Assembly: GCA_012295275.1 (NCBI GenBank)
Contig: CM022672.1
Span: forward strand, 28,835,472 to 28,899,471
Direction: 5' to 3'
DNA from: Chrysomallon squamiferum
Lineage: Eukaryota > Mollusca > Gastropoda > Neomphalida > Peltospiridae
DNA: 64,000 nt
Shown here: positions 10,863-23,496 of the stretch, piece by piece
Numbering within the stretch: the first letter of the stretch is position 1
Layout of the letters: every line of letters starts with the position of its first letter
Notes under the pieces: model-generated
Database searches by the model: none
What the model was told of the DNA's origin: nothing
The model's input: the letters and a program-made list of their open reading frames with translations, nothing else
Made by a program: the position numbers and the translations under genes

Positions 10863-12480
10863 AATTACACAACTGAAGTAAAAACTGTCTTTAACTAATC
10901 TGTTATACTTAAACAATTCTTAGTTATTTGTTTAAGTCAGACTACATAAATGAACTTACAAAAAAAAAAAAATCATTTGATTAAACAATAATATGTTCCC
11001 ATACCATAGATATATTTTTAATTAAAACAACAAAATTCTATTTAAAAACCATGTAACTGGAATGTGATACATGTTTAATTAATACAGACAGATGGAAAGC
11101 CAATTTTACATTATCAATATATTCAAAGAAAATTTTAATTTTTGAAATAGTGATTAATGTTTAAATTAGTTAGCTATATATGATATTTTCAGAATGTTGT
11201 AAATGAACATCACTGTTAAATATATCTATACCAGAAAATAACAGCTGTACCTGTAATTTTAAAATATTAACAATTTTATTGGCAGTGAGCCTTTGTTAGT
11301 AGAATAGTATAACAACAAAATATTGATATCTTGCAATTTCAGGGAACCCTTTTTAACCTTTGGAGCTGCAGCCCTAATACCATCATGAATAACATACTTA
11401 ACAAACAAAAAAAAATAAAAATAAAAATAAAATAACACAAATTATTCAGAAGAAATATATATAGAACTTTTTTCTACAATCCACTTGATGACACCACAGA
11501 GATGGCTTCAAAGAAGCATGAAATAAGAATATGTTTTGTCATACCATTTTTTACTGGCCTCCTGTATCAATACTACTATCACTAAGCTAGACATACAGAT
11601 AATGTAATAAAGCCATTGTTTCATTGTTCAACAGAACAAATCCGTTAAAATAAATAAATAAAAATATCCCAGGTAATAAATACTTTAAATAATCAAATCA
11701 ACATAATGTAAGCCAATAACTGTATATTTTATTATCAGACATGTGAAAAATGATAATCAGATATTGAAACAATCCAACAGAACATTTTAACACAAAATGA
11801 AGAGATACACTGTTATGAATTTCATTATCAAGGAAAATCATCACTGATGAATATATATTTAAAAATAATACAGTATTTTCTGACATTTAGGTTCAGAGAA
11901 AACATATAAAGAAAATAAATTATCGAAACCTTTCCTTACAATCTTACTATACCTGACGTTTGGGACATTAAAAAAAAATGTATTACTACTGAATGCATTT
12001 TTAGTCTTTCATGTAGTAAATAAACATTAACTATTCTTGTGTTTCAAAGTACTCATAAACAAAAATGCATGCTTCATTTTACTTCCTTCAGAGATTTAGG
12101 GAATAAAAAATAATAATCATAATGTTTTTATGACACCATTATTTTATCTGAACACCATGATATGCAAATTTATTATTCCAAGTTCTGATAAAACATTTTA
12201 ACCTGTAATATTAAAACTTTCTAAACAGTTTCTTGTCCACTAATCCAAAGAGTTTAAAAGAAAAAAAAATAGACTTCTGTGAAATTCAAAGATCAAAATT
12301 ATTTCAGACCAGCAAACGTTTAAAGTACAAATAATCCAGTCTTTTTAACAATATTTTTTCATATGCTATGTTAGTTTCATAACTTTACAAAACATTTTCT
12401 AGCTTTATTTTAAATCTTGCTGTTTAAAGATGGTGTCATGAAAACATTAGATATAAAAACCCTGAAAATTATCACTATAC
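10863..12480. other. Intron of gene A after exon 2, no gene seen
   Basis: AT-rich with A-runs (for example 10961-10972 and 11404-11432). No frame with a recognisable domain on either strand and no clear mobile element. Confidence 0.55.
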
Positions 12481-12851
12481 CTGTGCAAACTTGGGCTTGC
12501 TGGTTGTTGGTTGTGTCTGTGTGTTCCAAGTCGAGTCTGAAACATTGGAGTCAGGAACACCAAAAGTTACTTGTAGCTGAGCAAGATCAGAATTGTCCCC
12601 ACCATTGTCTGGACTGTCAAGCAATACAATGTCATTAACCTCTTTTTTAATTTCAATGTTTTCTGGCAAAGGTAGACGAATGCTTTCAGATGTGAGAGAA
12701 ATGGATTGATTGTCACTGTGAACTGAGTCACTAGATGATGGCTTTGTTTCTGTCTCACAAACACTTTTTAAAGTGTCACTATCTGCTTCAGATATAGGAT
12801 TAATCCTCGTTGCTGCATTAATAAGAGAATCTAAATCACCATCTGTCTTAT
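12481..12851 (-). CDS. Gene A shared exon 2 (acidic linker with sumoylation-like and SIM-like motifs)
   Basis: Minus strand: acceptor TTTTTGATTTCAG, then AT completing the split GAT codon left by exon 1 (G|AT), 123 codons, and donor CAG|GTATAG leaving phase 0. It parallels gene B exon 2: both start DK.D.D..SL..AAT and share SESIRLP.PE and a KKE/KEE-ND-V.LDSP.-G block. IKKE fits the sumoylation consensus (hydrophobic-K-x-E). The following DIVLLDSPD has the form of a SUMO-interaction motif, with four hydrophobic residues followed by acidic/serine residues. The rest is Ser/Asp/Thr-rich and probably disordered. Its role is inferred to be a flexible regulatory link between the N-terminal domain and the alternative DNA-binding exon. 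Confidence 0.8.
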
Positions 12852-14643
12852 CTGAAATCAAAAAGATGCAAAACTTATTATTGCATTAAATGTTTATCCC
12901 ATTATTGCTAGAATAAACTAAAAAACATTGCTTTGCCATGTAGAGATGTCACAATTGTAGAAAAACAGCAGCACCCATATAAAATTGGAAAAAGTACAAC
13001 ATAAAATAAAAAAATGCAGCAAACATTTAGCAGGTACTGACACCACAATGCACTCCTGTCAAAAGAAAAAAAACTGCCTTTCCTTAACTCACTAGAGATA
13101 CATTCCTGCTCAAAGGAACATGTAAAGTGTATCACAAAAAATAGCAGTATTTCCTTTTTTCCAAAGCATTGCTCGTTATTATTTTGATGAAGTCATGCCA
13201 TGATTTCCTGTGCATTGTAAAATGCATGTGATACAAGAAGGCTGAAATATGCTCTCATCTGAAAAAGCATAGATTCTGTCTTTAAACTGAACAATTTTTT
13301 TTTTTATCTTCCCTATCTTATCATGAAAAAAAATTGATCTTTGATGAATCATATGTTTTGAAAAGAGCAATTTCTACACTTTCTAATAAACACTAAGATT
13401 ATTCTGATAGCATTATGATTTAAAAAGATGTTCCCTTGTTCATCAGAAATGATCTACACTAAGCAAATGGATAGAAATGAGTTATGGAGGAAACTGTAAG
13501 TGACAATTTCATTTTATTCTGGTGATTAAATTGTGTACTTTTTTATAAAAGCTTTTCTTATGATTCAAAAAAAGTATTAGCTGAAGGAAATGAACAGAGT
13601 TGGCATATATTGACAGTTGTCAGATGTCAAACCAAATAATTCACATGTGAAACAGGAAAATGCTTAAAACTTGGTAACACCCCTGACAAATTCAAAGTGA
13701 AATATACTTAGCTTTATAATAATGTTTCTCTATTAGAATAAGCTGGTGAAGTGAACTATATCTTGCCTTGCAGATAAGTTAAGTCATTTGACACCCACCT
13801 TTCCAGGCAATATATCCAACTATGTTTATATTTGAAGTATATTCCGTAACATATCTTTATACAGCTTTTTCATTGTAAAGAAAATGATGTTTGAATCATA
13901 AAAAAGGGAGTATAATTATACATTTTATTACATTTTAAAATACTGAGAGAAAATGCCATCCAATTTTAAGACCATTTGCGATAAACTGGTAACTTAGATC
14001 TCAGCATGGGATAACTCTGAAAAGAAATAAGCATTATCTTATGTTAATTGCTTGAAGTCTGGATGTTTTCAAGTTTTGTGTATAATATGAGCTGCCAAAA
14101 AGCATTTTCTCAAAACAAAGGGGTTTTTTTTTGTTGTTTTGACTTTGAGGTTTTAAAAATGTTTTTTTTTTCACTGAATAACTGGATAACATTATCAGCT
14201 GTAACTTTTGAATAAAGATAGAAACACCAATTTTTCTTCTTTTAGTGAAAAGAACTCCAACACTGGAAAACAAGTACAGTTGTTGTTCTAGATGTATTTT
14301 TGGGTGCCAGTTCTTAACTTAGATTATTTTTTATTTTTTTATCACAAAAGTCATCTTTCAGTTTTAGTTGTTTCTTTTTAAGTATTTGTTCTGTAAATTT
14401 GCAAAGAAAATAAAAATATTATAATGCCTGTGTAAATTATAACAATTGTATGTAACACCAAAGACCTGGTAAAGAAATTAAATTAACTTGGTTATACAAA
14501 CTCTGCATATCCATTTATATCTATTTTTACTGATTATACCTATAGAAATAAACACAATTATTAAATTAAGCTTTAAATATTTTGCATTAAATTAAAATCA
14601 TAGTAATCTAAACATCTTATTTTTTAATACACTTAAGTTTCAC
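12852..14643. other. Gene A intron 1
   Basis: The intron between the donor G|GTGAAA after 14644 and the acceptor ending at 12852. AT-rich with short poly-A/T runs; no coding signal on either strand. Confidence 0.6.
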
Positions 14644-15388
14644 CTTTTTTCACTAAAGGCCCGTCATCTGACTTGGTTAAATTTCGCTTTTGACTTTTTA
14701 TGACATCATTACTTTGGTTGTCTTTAACAAACGGGCCTGTATCTACATTATCAAGAACATCATCAGTTTGATTTGTAGAAATCTGGATTGAATGCCTGGG
14801 CTGAATTTCCATAATCTCCTGGTTATCATGTCCTGAGGCATGTGAATCATAAGAATCTGAATGTTTTTCTGCCATCTGATTTGGTGCTCCTGCTGCAAAT
14901 GAGGTTCTCTTGTTTGAAGACATCAATGGTGAATGACCTGATATATTATTATGAGGTTGTGAGCTAGGTGACTTAGAAAAACCAGAGGTTAAATGATGTG
15001 AGTTAGCTGTCCTTTGTCTGAAAGATGATTGTAGAACTGTATGATGTGATGACCGTGGTTCAGGACTATGTCGAAGATCTATTGTTACCTCCCTTGAGGA
15101 TGCAATTCCTGCTGCCTTGATATTGGTACTGTCTCTAACTACATCTCTCTTCTGAGGTAATCGTTTCATAGTTTTGAACGCTTTTACACAGTAACTCTCA
15201 CTGATGACATCACCAGTGTTGTGAACCATCTCACTCAAAACATAGCGTTCTTTTTTGTAATTGTCTATTTCTAAAGAAAGGTAACCACTCAGTTCCACTG
15301 CCTGTTCAAACTCTATATAGTCTCGACAGAATTTCTGCATTGCTTCCACAAACTTGGTGAAGAACTGGACAGAATATTGTTTATCCAT
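14644..15388 (-). CDS. Gene A shared exon 1: conserved unnamed N-terminal domain
   Basis: The ATG at 15388-15386 opens 248 codons that end in a split codon at donor AAAAAAG|GTGAAA. The exon itself begins at 15420 after acceptor TTTATTTTTTTCAG and has 32 bases of 5' UTR. Residues 1-78 (MDKQYSVQFFTKF..EFEQAVELSGYLSLE..NYKKERYVLSEM..AFKTMKRLP) look helical. They are identical to gene B except at residues 7, 25 and 50. I see no BTB, KRAB, SCAN, ZAD or THAP pattern. Residues about 100-110 (EVTIDLRHSPEP) are shared with gene B; the rest is Ser/His/Gln-rich with a basic stretch near the end (QKRN...VKK) that could serve as a nuclear signal. The likely role is a dimerisation or cofactor-binding module common to all isoforms. 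The function is unknown. Confidence 0.85.
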
Positions 15389-15420
15389 TTTTCAATAAAT
15401 TGGTCAGCTCAAAGAAAATG

Positions 15421-17043
15421 CTGAAAAAAAATAAATTAGTTAACAACTATAATAAATAAAATACATTTTCACTACTATTTTTCTCTACCTTTTTATAAAT
15501 ATATAAAATTTCAACAATTTTATTTTAAGAAATACCATGTTATCATTTGGTAAGCAAATGTAAGTTCACTATTCTGTTTAGTTTCTTTTGAGTTTATGCA
15601 ATAAATATGTTAGACCTGATTATTATTTATGTCATAAGACTTAAAAAAAAAAAAAAAAAAAATTTCAATAAAGTATAAATTTATAAAACAACATTCATAT
15701 CTAAGACCACAGTTTGGATTTGAATATCTGTATTTAATGAAAACAGTTTAGAATGCAGTTAAAAATTATTTTCAGTTTACTCATACTGTTATAACTCTGT
15801 AGTTAAATAAACAATGATATTAATAAATAAATTGAAAGTCCAACCCAAAATATTTTTATTTTACTTATTCAAATTTCACTTTAACTTGATAGGTTTATTC
15901 ATTGCAGGTGGAAGATTAAATGATAAATATCTTTTGCATTTGGAAATACAACATTTCAAAATAGGAAAAAACACTGGTATTTAAGGGAAAAAATAAACTG
16001 AAAAATGCATCCTTTCTAATAATATCTGTTCATAAGCTACCTACCGTATTCTTTTATTTACTGACATGCCTACTTTAATTATAATTTTGTTGTTGCTGTT
16101 TTTAACATATCTATAAAAATTAATATAAAAAAAGAAAAACTTAAGACCTCTGGACATTTTATTTATATATGTTGCTGCCAACTTCACTGGCTAAAAGTCT
16201 TAATTAATTTTATTTCAAGATCACGTTCCACAGAAAATCAAGGCCAAGTGGAACGGTCATGGTTATATACATTTAATTATACTACTTCAATATAATAATA
16301 ATAATATGATGATGATGATAAAAATAATAATTAATTATTAAGGAAACAAACAAACACATACAACACCAGTCCGATTTAGAATCTTTATCTAATTATTAAG
16401 TTTAATTTGATCCACAGGAAGCCACAGAACAAATCTCTGATGATGGATGCCATTTATGATTTCCCCATTTGTAACCCAAAAAATCAAAATTTTTCAATGT
16501 TGTATATCCTTAACTTTGTAACTATTCAAATTTTCCACTCTCAAGGAATAAAATAAAATAAAATGTTCCAGCAAAATATGACTGGATCAGTTAAAACCCA
16601 TTTGGTAACTTTACACAAAATGACCCTACCACTATATTACGGCATTAAATTGATTAATGTTCAAAATCTGAAGTAAATTTGCACGTGCATATGTATAAAA
16701 ATAAGCCTTTTAAGTTTTACTATTAGCACTCAAATTTTTTTTTTTTTACTGAAATAATAATAATAATAATAATAGTAATAATAATAATAATAATAAAGAG
16801 TAGAATATAAATAATACATATTTTTTTTTAATTTCTTTTCACATTCATCAATTAATCATACATAACACTACAGTTAATTCAATAATAATGTCAATGATAT
16901 TCATATTGACATTGCTCAAGTCTACCGGAATGGATTCTTTATTTTTGTCGCAACGTAAAGCTCTCATTTACAATTTGTTATATTTAGAAAGCATAATAAG
17001 CATAGATAATTAATCTAACAACTGCACAACAGATTACACATAC
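15421..17043. other. Gene A 5' UTR intron
   Basis: Bounded on the minus strand by donor AAATTTAG|GTATGT (after 17044) and the acceptor ending at 15421. AT-rich with an A-run at 15643-15662 and (AAT)n tracts near 16293-16330 and 16754-16797. No coding signal. Confidence 0.5.
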
Positions 17044-17190
17044 CTAAATTTGACGTTTGACAAAAACAATACCCATCTAGAAGAAAAACATATCAGACAG
17101 ACGTGCGTCTCCTTCGTCGTTTTATAAAGTTACCTCCCCTTTTGTTATCGACAAATCGTTCCTTACCAGCAACCTACGTATACTATTTAC
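17044..17190 (-). promoter_or_regulatory. Probable promoter and 5' UTR exon of gene A
   Basis: About 90 bases with several CpGs stand out from the AT-rich surroundings (17100-17190). On the minus strand a TATAAAA lies at 17126-17120, and a strong donor (AAATTTAG|GTATGT) ends a putative non-coding exon at 17044, about 75 bases further on. The sequence also holds an AAGGGGAGGTAACTT motif (17141-17127) and ATCGACAAATCG. It lies 1.6 kb upstream of the ATG exon and faces gene B's promoter. The start site itself is inferred. Confidence 0.45.
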
Positions 17191-17501
17191 GTGAGAGAAG
17201 TCATCGTTGATTATAAATGTTTTATTAAACTTCTACAACCTAAAGATAACAGGTTAAATATGTAATCACTTATTTATTTATTTTCATTATTTTCTCTTTT
17301 CCACATCTCTTTTTCGTTTTCCTCTTTTGCCTTGCATTATTTTTAATTGTTTTTTGATTGATTTAATGAAATGATTTATGATTCATTGATTGTTATCAGA
17401 ATTTTGGATATTGTATTTCTTTTTCTTTTTCTTTCTTTCTTTCCTTCTTTCTGTTTTATGAATTTTATATATTTATTTATTAATTATTATTATTATTACT
17501 A

Positions 17502-17555
<54 letters not shown>

Positions 17556-19975
17556 GTATTTTTTGCTTTTTAATTATTTTTTAACTTGTGTGTATTTCTA
17601 GATAGATTTGGTTTTCGAAATTATTGATTTACGGTGCCTGAACCTTCCTCTGCTACGTGTTCAAACTCAGTCATACTAAACAGCATCCACCAGTATGGCT
17701 GCATCCAGTTTGTTTTACATGATTTCCGTCAATTTGGTGACATCTGTATGAGAAATAAGCCAGATTTTATTTATTGGATCAGAAAGAAAAGTACTTCCAT
17801 AATAGCCAATTTAGAACATGGTCGGGGATGGGGTTGAAGCCTTCTAGATTAATAATAATAATAATAATAAAAAGCGAGTATAAGCATACTAACAATAATA
17901 TTAAACCGATGATGATGATGATGATGATGATGATAGTAATAATAATATGAAGAATAAAAATAAAGAATCTTATGATGCTAAAAATGTAGGTACTTTATTT
18001 CTCTTGTAGGTTAAGTTATTTGCAAGAATAATATTTAATATATGTTATGTATTAATATATATTATATCACTACTTAATAACAGTGTCTAAAACTTTTGCC
18101 TTAATATTATATTTATTCATTTATAATTTGTCAACATAAATGTTTGATGTTGTTTGAAATGTTAGATATAAGTTAGTATTTTCTAACAATTGCTGTGTAA
18201 TTATATATTAATATGCATGTAGACAAGCAGACGTGTTGTATTTCTTTCTTTTTTTAATAAATGAATTCATTGTTATTAATATTTTTTGCCTAACAATAGT
18301 AAATATTTAAACCTTAGATTAACTTATATGATGATAGGGATAATAACAATATGATAATAAAGGTATAAACTGGGATGTTCCATTTTAGTGTAATATAAAA
18401 AAATTAAAAAAATGTATTGGTAATTCCGAAATCTGATTAAAACACAGAGAAAGGTGTATCATTTTTTTGTTCTTTGTTTGAAAAATTATTTCTGACATCG
18501 TCACCCTCACTTACTGTCATGGATTTTCGTTTGTGATTTGTTTTTGATGTATGGATCACAGAAATAATTAATAACGAAATTTTGGAAAATCTGACTCTAC
18601 TCAAGGAAAATTCATATTTAATTGGGGTTTTGTTTTATTATTTTAACAATTTCCCACCATTTTGAAGATCTTAAGTGGCACCATCAACCTACCGAATCTG
18701 GGGTGGGGAAGTATCAGAAGAAAAAAAAAAGAGAAATAAAGTCACAACTTTTAATAGAAAACAATGTACTGGGAAATGAAAGAAACATTTTTGTGAATGG
18801 TCTTCATTTTCAATATTGGTAGTTTAAACTGATGTTCCAACGTTTTTATCGTGAAGCTAATTCCAGCAACTAGCTACTTAGCTCAGTATATTCTGACAGT
18901 GTACCGTATTTATGAAATATTCAGGTTCTGGAAATGTAGAATAACAAATACATTTCTTGGTGAATGGCATACCTTCGGAAAATGCTAACGCCATAACTGC
19001 GATACCATTCAAACATCTGAGCCCCTTCTTTCAGATAAGGTTACCATACAATCAATTAAAATATCACATCAGTATTAATAGAAAGTGTTCAGTGGCGCCC
19101 AGGGCTTGTGCCAAACTTGGAATACCCTAGACAAGCCACTGTCTACATCCCCTTACGGTTTGCACCATTTAATTGTCATATTATGGATTTTTAAACTACC
19201 TCCAAATGCCATTTTTGCCATGTATAATTATTATTATATATGTATTTTGTTTCAAACTAGATGATATCTGAGTAGGTTTTATCTTTGTTACTTGAGATAT
19301 TAAAATGTATCAAAATACATCATCAATGTTTTGGTTTTTGGTGATTGCAAGTGTTAATTTCTAATTCAAAGTGACTTATATATATATACTATACCCTCAT
19401 TGTTCGGATTTACTATCTGAAAATTGAAACTGGGAATCGAATAACTACAGTTTTTTAACTTAACAATGGCATATTTAATAATAATAATAATAATAATAAT
19501 TATAATTTTTATTTATTTATTTATTTGTATGTTTATTTATTTATTGTAAAAATGAAAGAAACTTTAATTATCCAAGGATAAAGGTATGTTTTTATTTTTC
19601 TTTGCTGAAAGTTAATCATTTCTCTCATCATGCTGATTTTCACTCGTCTAAGATGAAAAATATCAAGAACACCCACAAGTCATTCATTATAAAATGTTTT
19701 TTGGCACATAGCTCAAGGGCAGATAACTCTCGAAATAAATTTTGGAAAGTTACAACCCTGAGAACCCAACGTCAAGGGTCGCAGATAATGTTAATCAACC
19801 AAACAGCTGAAAAAACGATAATTTAAAAGCTGGGTAATCCGTGTAAGTATATATATATATATATATATATTTGTATTTAAAAAATTAGTAACTGAATAAA
19901 CATTTAAAAATATTAATAGATATTTATATCACTGATGCGGTATATTGGCGTAAAATGTTTCCAATGTTTAAAAAT
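17191..19975. other. Spacer between the divergent promoters
   Basis: AT-rich DNA with a long (TTA)n tract (about 17483-17555), (AAT)n and (GAT)n tracts around 17841-17945, (AAT)n at 19479-19500 and (TA)n at 19848-19870. Position 19715-19730 carries AAGGGCAGATAACTCT, another copy of the dispersed motif. No protein-coding frame is supported. Confidence 0.55.
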
Positions 19976-19989
19976 AAAAATGGCGGATG
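19976..19989. promoter_or_regulatory. YY1-like site upstream of gene B
   Basis: AAAAATGGCGGATG contains the ATGGCGG core of the YY1 site. It lies about 180 bases before a second, oppositely oriented copy at 20162. Confidence 0.35.
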
Positions 19990-20161
19990 TCTTGCACAAG
20001 AATGCAGTTGTTAATAACTATTAATATTAGATAACTTTCTGTATTTATATATCTAGACATTTAAAATAATTGTTTATACAAACTGGTAGATATTACTATT
20101 ATTTTTCTATTCATACAAAATACCGTTACAAAATCAGTTCTTCGGTATTTGGAACAAAGAA

Positions 20162-20290
20162 GCCGCCATTTTGCAATATTTATTCTAACAAAGAATTCAG
20201 GTGTCCTTGACCTAAATAGTGGTAGACTGTTTTGCTAAAGTTTGTTAAATAATGTCAACGTTTTAAATTAGTTATACATTAACAAATCAG
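20162..20290 (+). promoter_or_regulatory. Probable start region and 5' UTR exon of gene B
   Basis: GCCGCCATTTTG (20162-20173) is a classic YY1-type initiator sequence. The stretch ends in a strong donor, AAATCAG|GTAAGC, after 20290. The next acceptor (CCATTGGTAG, ending 20560) leads into the ATG exon, so this is probably non-coding exon 1. The exact start site cannot be read from the sequence. Confidence 0.45.
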
Positions 20291-20577
20291 GTAAGCCTTA
20301 TTTTCTAAAACATTTCGCAATAAAATAAACTTTTAGACATTACTGTGAAGAAAATACATTTTATTTATTTATTTATTATTATTTTTTTAAAGTCAAATAT
20401 ATTCATTTTAACTTTTCCAATTTGATGTAATTTTTCTAAAAAATATTTCCAGTAAAATACTTAAATGTTTTAATGTGTTGTGCATATATCATTATATGCT
20501 GTTCGTTATCTTAAAAACATTTTATTAATTTTTTAATTTAATTGTATTATCCATTGGTAGGTATACATTGAAGCATA

Positions 20578-21208
20578 ATGGATAAACAATATTCTATCCA
20601 GTTTTTCACAAAATTTGTGGAAGCAATGCAGAAATTCTGTCGAGACTATCTGGAATTTGAACAGGCAGTTGAACTAAGTGGTTATCTTTCTTTAGAAATA
20701 GATAATTATAAGAAAGAAAGATACATTCTGAGTGAGATGGTTCACAACACTGGTGATGTCATTAGTGAGAGTTACTGTGTAAAAGCCTTCAAAACTATGA
20801 AACGATTACCTGTTAGAAACAATTCAGACACAGTGCTCAGAGATAACACAAATATCAGAAGATCATCTGGTAAAGAAGTGACAGTAGATATTCGAGATAG
20901 TCCTGAACATCAGGTTTCCTCATACAATTCACATCATGGTTATTCTCCAACATCACAGCGTCATAATGTGTTGGGGAGGCGAGCACCAGCATTTGCTGCT
21001 GGTAGTGCATCTCAGGTTACTGATGTACAAAATCGTACATTAAATGTTGCAATGCAGATTCAGCCAAGACAATCACAGTTTTCAAGTTCAGGAATGACAA
21101 CTGATGACACAGTGCTAGTAACAGTTGGAGATAGTAAAATGGGTTCTGGTGTGAGAGGGCAGAAAAGAAACAATTCACAATCAGAAGAATCACCTCTTCA
21201 TAAAAAAG
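20578..21208 (+). CDS. Gene B shared exon 1: conserved unnamed N-terminal domain
   Basis: The exon starts at 20561 and the ATG is at 20578. There are 210 full codons, then one base of the next codon at donor AAAAAAG|GTATGT, the same phase and position as gene A. Residues 1-78 differ from gene A only at V7I, I25L and V50I, although many third codon positions differ, a sign of strong protein-level constraint. EVTVDIRDSPEH, AFAAGSASQ, IQPRQS and a C-terminal QKRN..SEESP..KK match gene A in order. A read-through frame continues for about 20 codons into the intron (to 21261), so intron retention would give a short protein with no fingers. No known domain is recognised; its role is probably homo- or hetero-oligomerisation of all isoforms. 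Confidence 0.85.
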
Positions 21209-21498
21209 GTATGTTTAATATAAGTTGCACGTGTGTAAATGTGTCCAGAAAAAACCCATGAAAATTTACTTGGATTGTTAAACATACAGGTCAAAATACA
21301 TGTTAAAGTTATCTCCTGTCTGTTTTAACATTTTCTGCCTTTATTACAATGAAAACATTAAAGGAATATTTAATCTCTGATTTTTGATAATTTATTTTAT
21401 GTCATTAAATTTAATTCGGTAAATTTCCCTAAGTTTTTACCTAGTGAAACTTTAAATGGGATTTTCTCATATTTTTTTTTTTTTTAATTTACTTTCAG

Positions 21499-21914
21499 AC
21501 AAACTAGATACAGATATTGAATCTTTATACAGTGCAGCTACTAGTATTGTGTCTACTTCTGAATCTGATATTACAAAGAACAGTTATTCAGCTGTGACAA
21601 AATCTAACATATCACAAAATGATACAATGCCAAATTTCCATGAATCACAATGTGCAGAACAAAAAGAGTCATCTGAAAGCATACGTTTACCAATCCCAGA
21701 AACTGTGACAGTTAAAGAAGAAAATGATGTTGTGTTCCTGGATAGTCCATATGAAGGCTCAAATAATGACTTTGATTCTTCTCAGATGGAAAGTTCTTTT
21801 GTGATGAATGAAAGTTCTCATGGTTCACAAGGTAACTCAGGTGGAAACCCAGATGATCTAGAAACACATTCTCAAACAGCTGGAAAAAACAAAGCTCATG
21901 TCAAGGTATTTCAG
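21499..21914 (+). CDS. Gene B shared exon 2 with sumoylation-like and SIM-like motifs; tandem donors
   Basis: The acceptor TTTACTTTCAG leads into AC completing GAC; the exon is Ser/Thr/Asn/Asp-rich. It keeps the gene A landmarks: DKLDTDIESLYSAATS at the start, SESIRLPIPE, then VKEE (sumoylation form) and NDVVFLDSP (SIM form). There are two good donors nine bases apart, AAG|GTATTT after 21905 and CAG|GTACAG after 21914. Both leave phase 0, so isoforms would differ by three residues (VFQ). The second donor corresponds to the CAG|GTATAG donor of gene A. Phase 0 output fits every array exon from 28127 onward. Confidence 0.82.
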
Positions 21915-23496
21915 GTACAGTGTGTCTTTTTTACAAACTTACATAGTTACTATTCAAGATTTGCTTTGATGTTAAAGTATTTATAAAATTCACACCTTGT
22001 GTTTTAATTTTGTAATTTTTAATTTTTTTTTTATATCTGGCATGGAAATAATTTTATTAAATTTAGTTTTTAAAAAAAACATGATTTATGCATATTTGTA
22101 TATATTTTTTTACAAATAAATTTATTTAAAGTGTGTACAGTTGAATTACATTCCTACAAGTTAAACATTTTTAAATGTAAAAAAGGATGTTAAAAAATAT
22201 ATATATATATTTAAAATCATTAAGTTATGAACAGGAACTAAGCACAATATCCAGCATAAACTGGATGAATCATCAGTTACTAAATAAAATGCCAACATTT
22301 AAACATTCAACTATTGTCAATATTGTCATTGTAATTGGAAATGATCTACATATTTATATTCCAGGATAAATATGTGCTATTGGTACATCTTCAAACTTAG
22401 CATAGAGCTGAATAAAAAAAAAAAAATTAATGTTTTTATTAAAATGAAGCAAAACCTAAACAAAAATTACAAAATGTAAAACTTACAACTTCATAATTCT
22501 TTGTGCAGAAATCCTATGTGACACAGGATTTGAGTAAAAATTCTTCACTAGTTAATCTGGCAGACTAAAATTGTCATATTTTAAACCAAGGTGTGAGTTT
22601 CTTGCTTAAACATCAAATCCTAACAATTAATTTGTATGACATGAAATGAGTAGAAACAGACTGCTTCATATAAACAACAACTTGGCATTTTAGAAAATTA
22701 TTTACATTATTATATATGTGTATATATATATTTGAATATGTTTAAAAAGAAAGATAGCTAATGAAAAAGCATGTAGATCAAGACTACAAGTTGGCTAATT
22801 TGTAAAATCTAAGTTGCCACAGTTCTGATGAAGTGCAAAAATATATGCATTATAATTTAATAACTGTAACCCTAAATCCACAGTCTCAGACAGTTTAGTT
22901 TAATACTACTGGATTTTTTTAAAATTTAATTTAACTCGTCTAATTAAACAGTACTTTTTTTTATAGGTGTTCAAACTATTATTTTTATAATGAATAACAA
23001 ATTCTATTTTATTGAAAGATACAACTTTTAACATTCTTTTTGAACTTAGATGTAATCAACTTTAAACTTGTAAATTTACATATTCAGTGTCAGTAACAGC
23101 AAATAAGTAAATTAAAAAAAGAAAAGAAAAAGAATCTTCTTAAAATAGACAAACCTTCATATATTATTTTTGGGATATGGGTTGGTTAAATGCCATATTG
23201 CTGTTTTATATATATCTTATTGTCATAGATTTTTATTTTTTATTAAATGGGATTCAAAATAAACATAAATAAACAGCATTCTGTTAATATTGCTGGAATA
23301 TGAATTCAAGCTGTTTGCATATTCTATTTTATTTTCAAATGAGGTTCGAAAATAATGTATTGCATACTGGTTTGCACTGCTGGCAGATTGGATTTGTTTT
23401 TGTTGAAGATTTTATTTTTCACAAATGCAGTATTTGCTGAATTTCAAATTAAATAATTAGCATGACATCTGAACATTTCAAACAAAAAACATTATT
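21915..23496. other. Start of gene B long intron
   Basis: AT-rich, with (TA)n runs around 22195-22212 and 22713-22733. No coding signal and no finger exon found. Confidence 0.55.

Noticed and set aside
14644-15388. BTB/POZ domain at the N-terminus, as in lola and mod(mdg4)
   Set aside because: The characteristic BTB words (the WNNHQ-like start, D(V)TL, HK.VL, SP.F) are absent; only the gene architecture is similar.
17371-17601. Poly-Ile protein
   Set aside because: A translation of the (TTA)n microsatellite.
19090-19141. Small hAT-like element (CAGTGGC ... GCCACTG)
   Set aside because: Seven-base inverted ends only 52 bases apart, without a flanking duplication; chance is likely.
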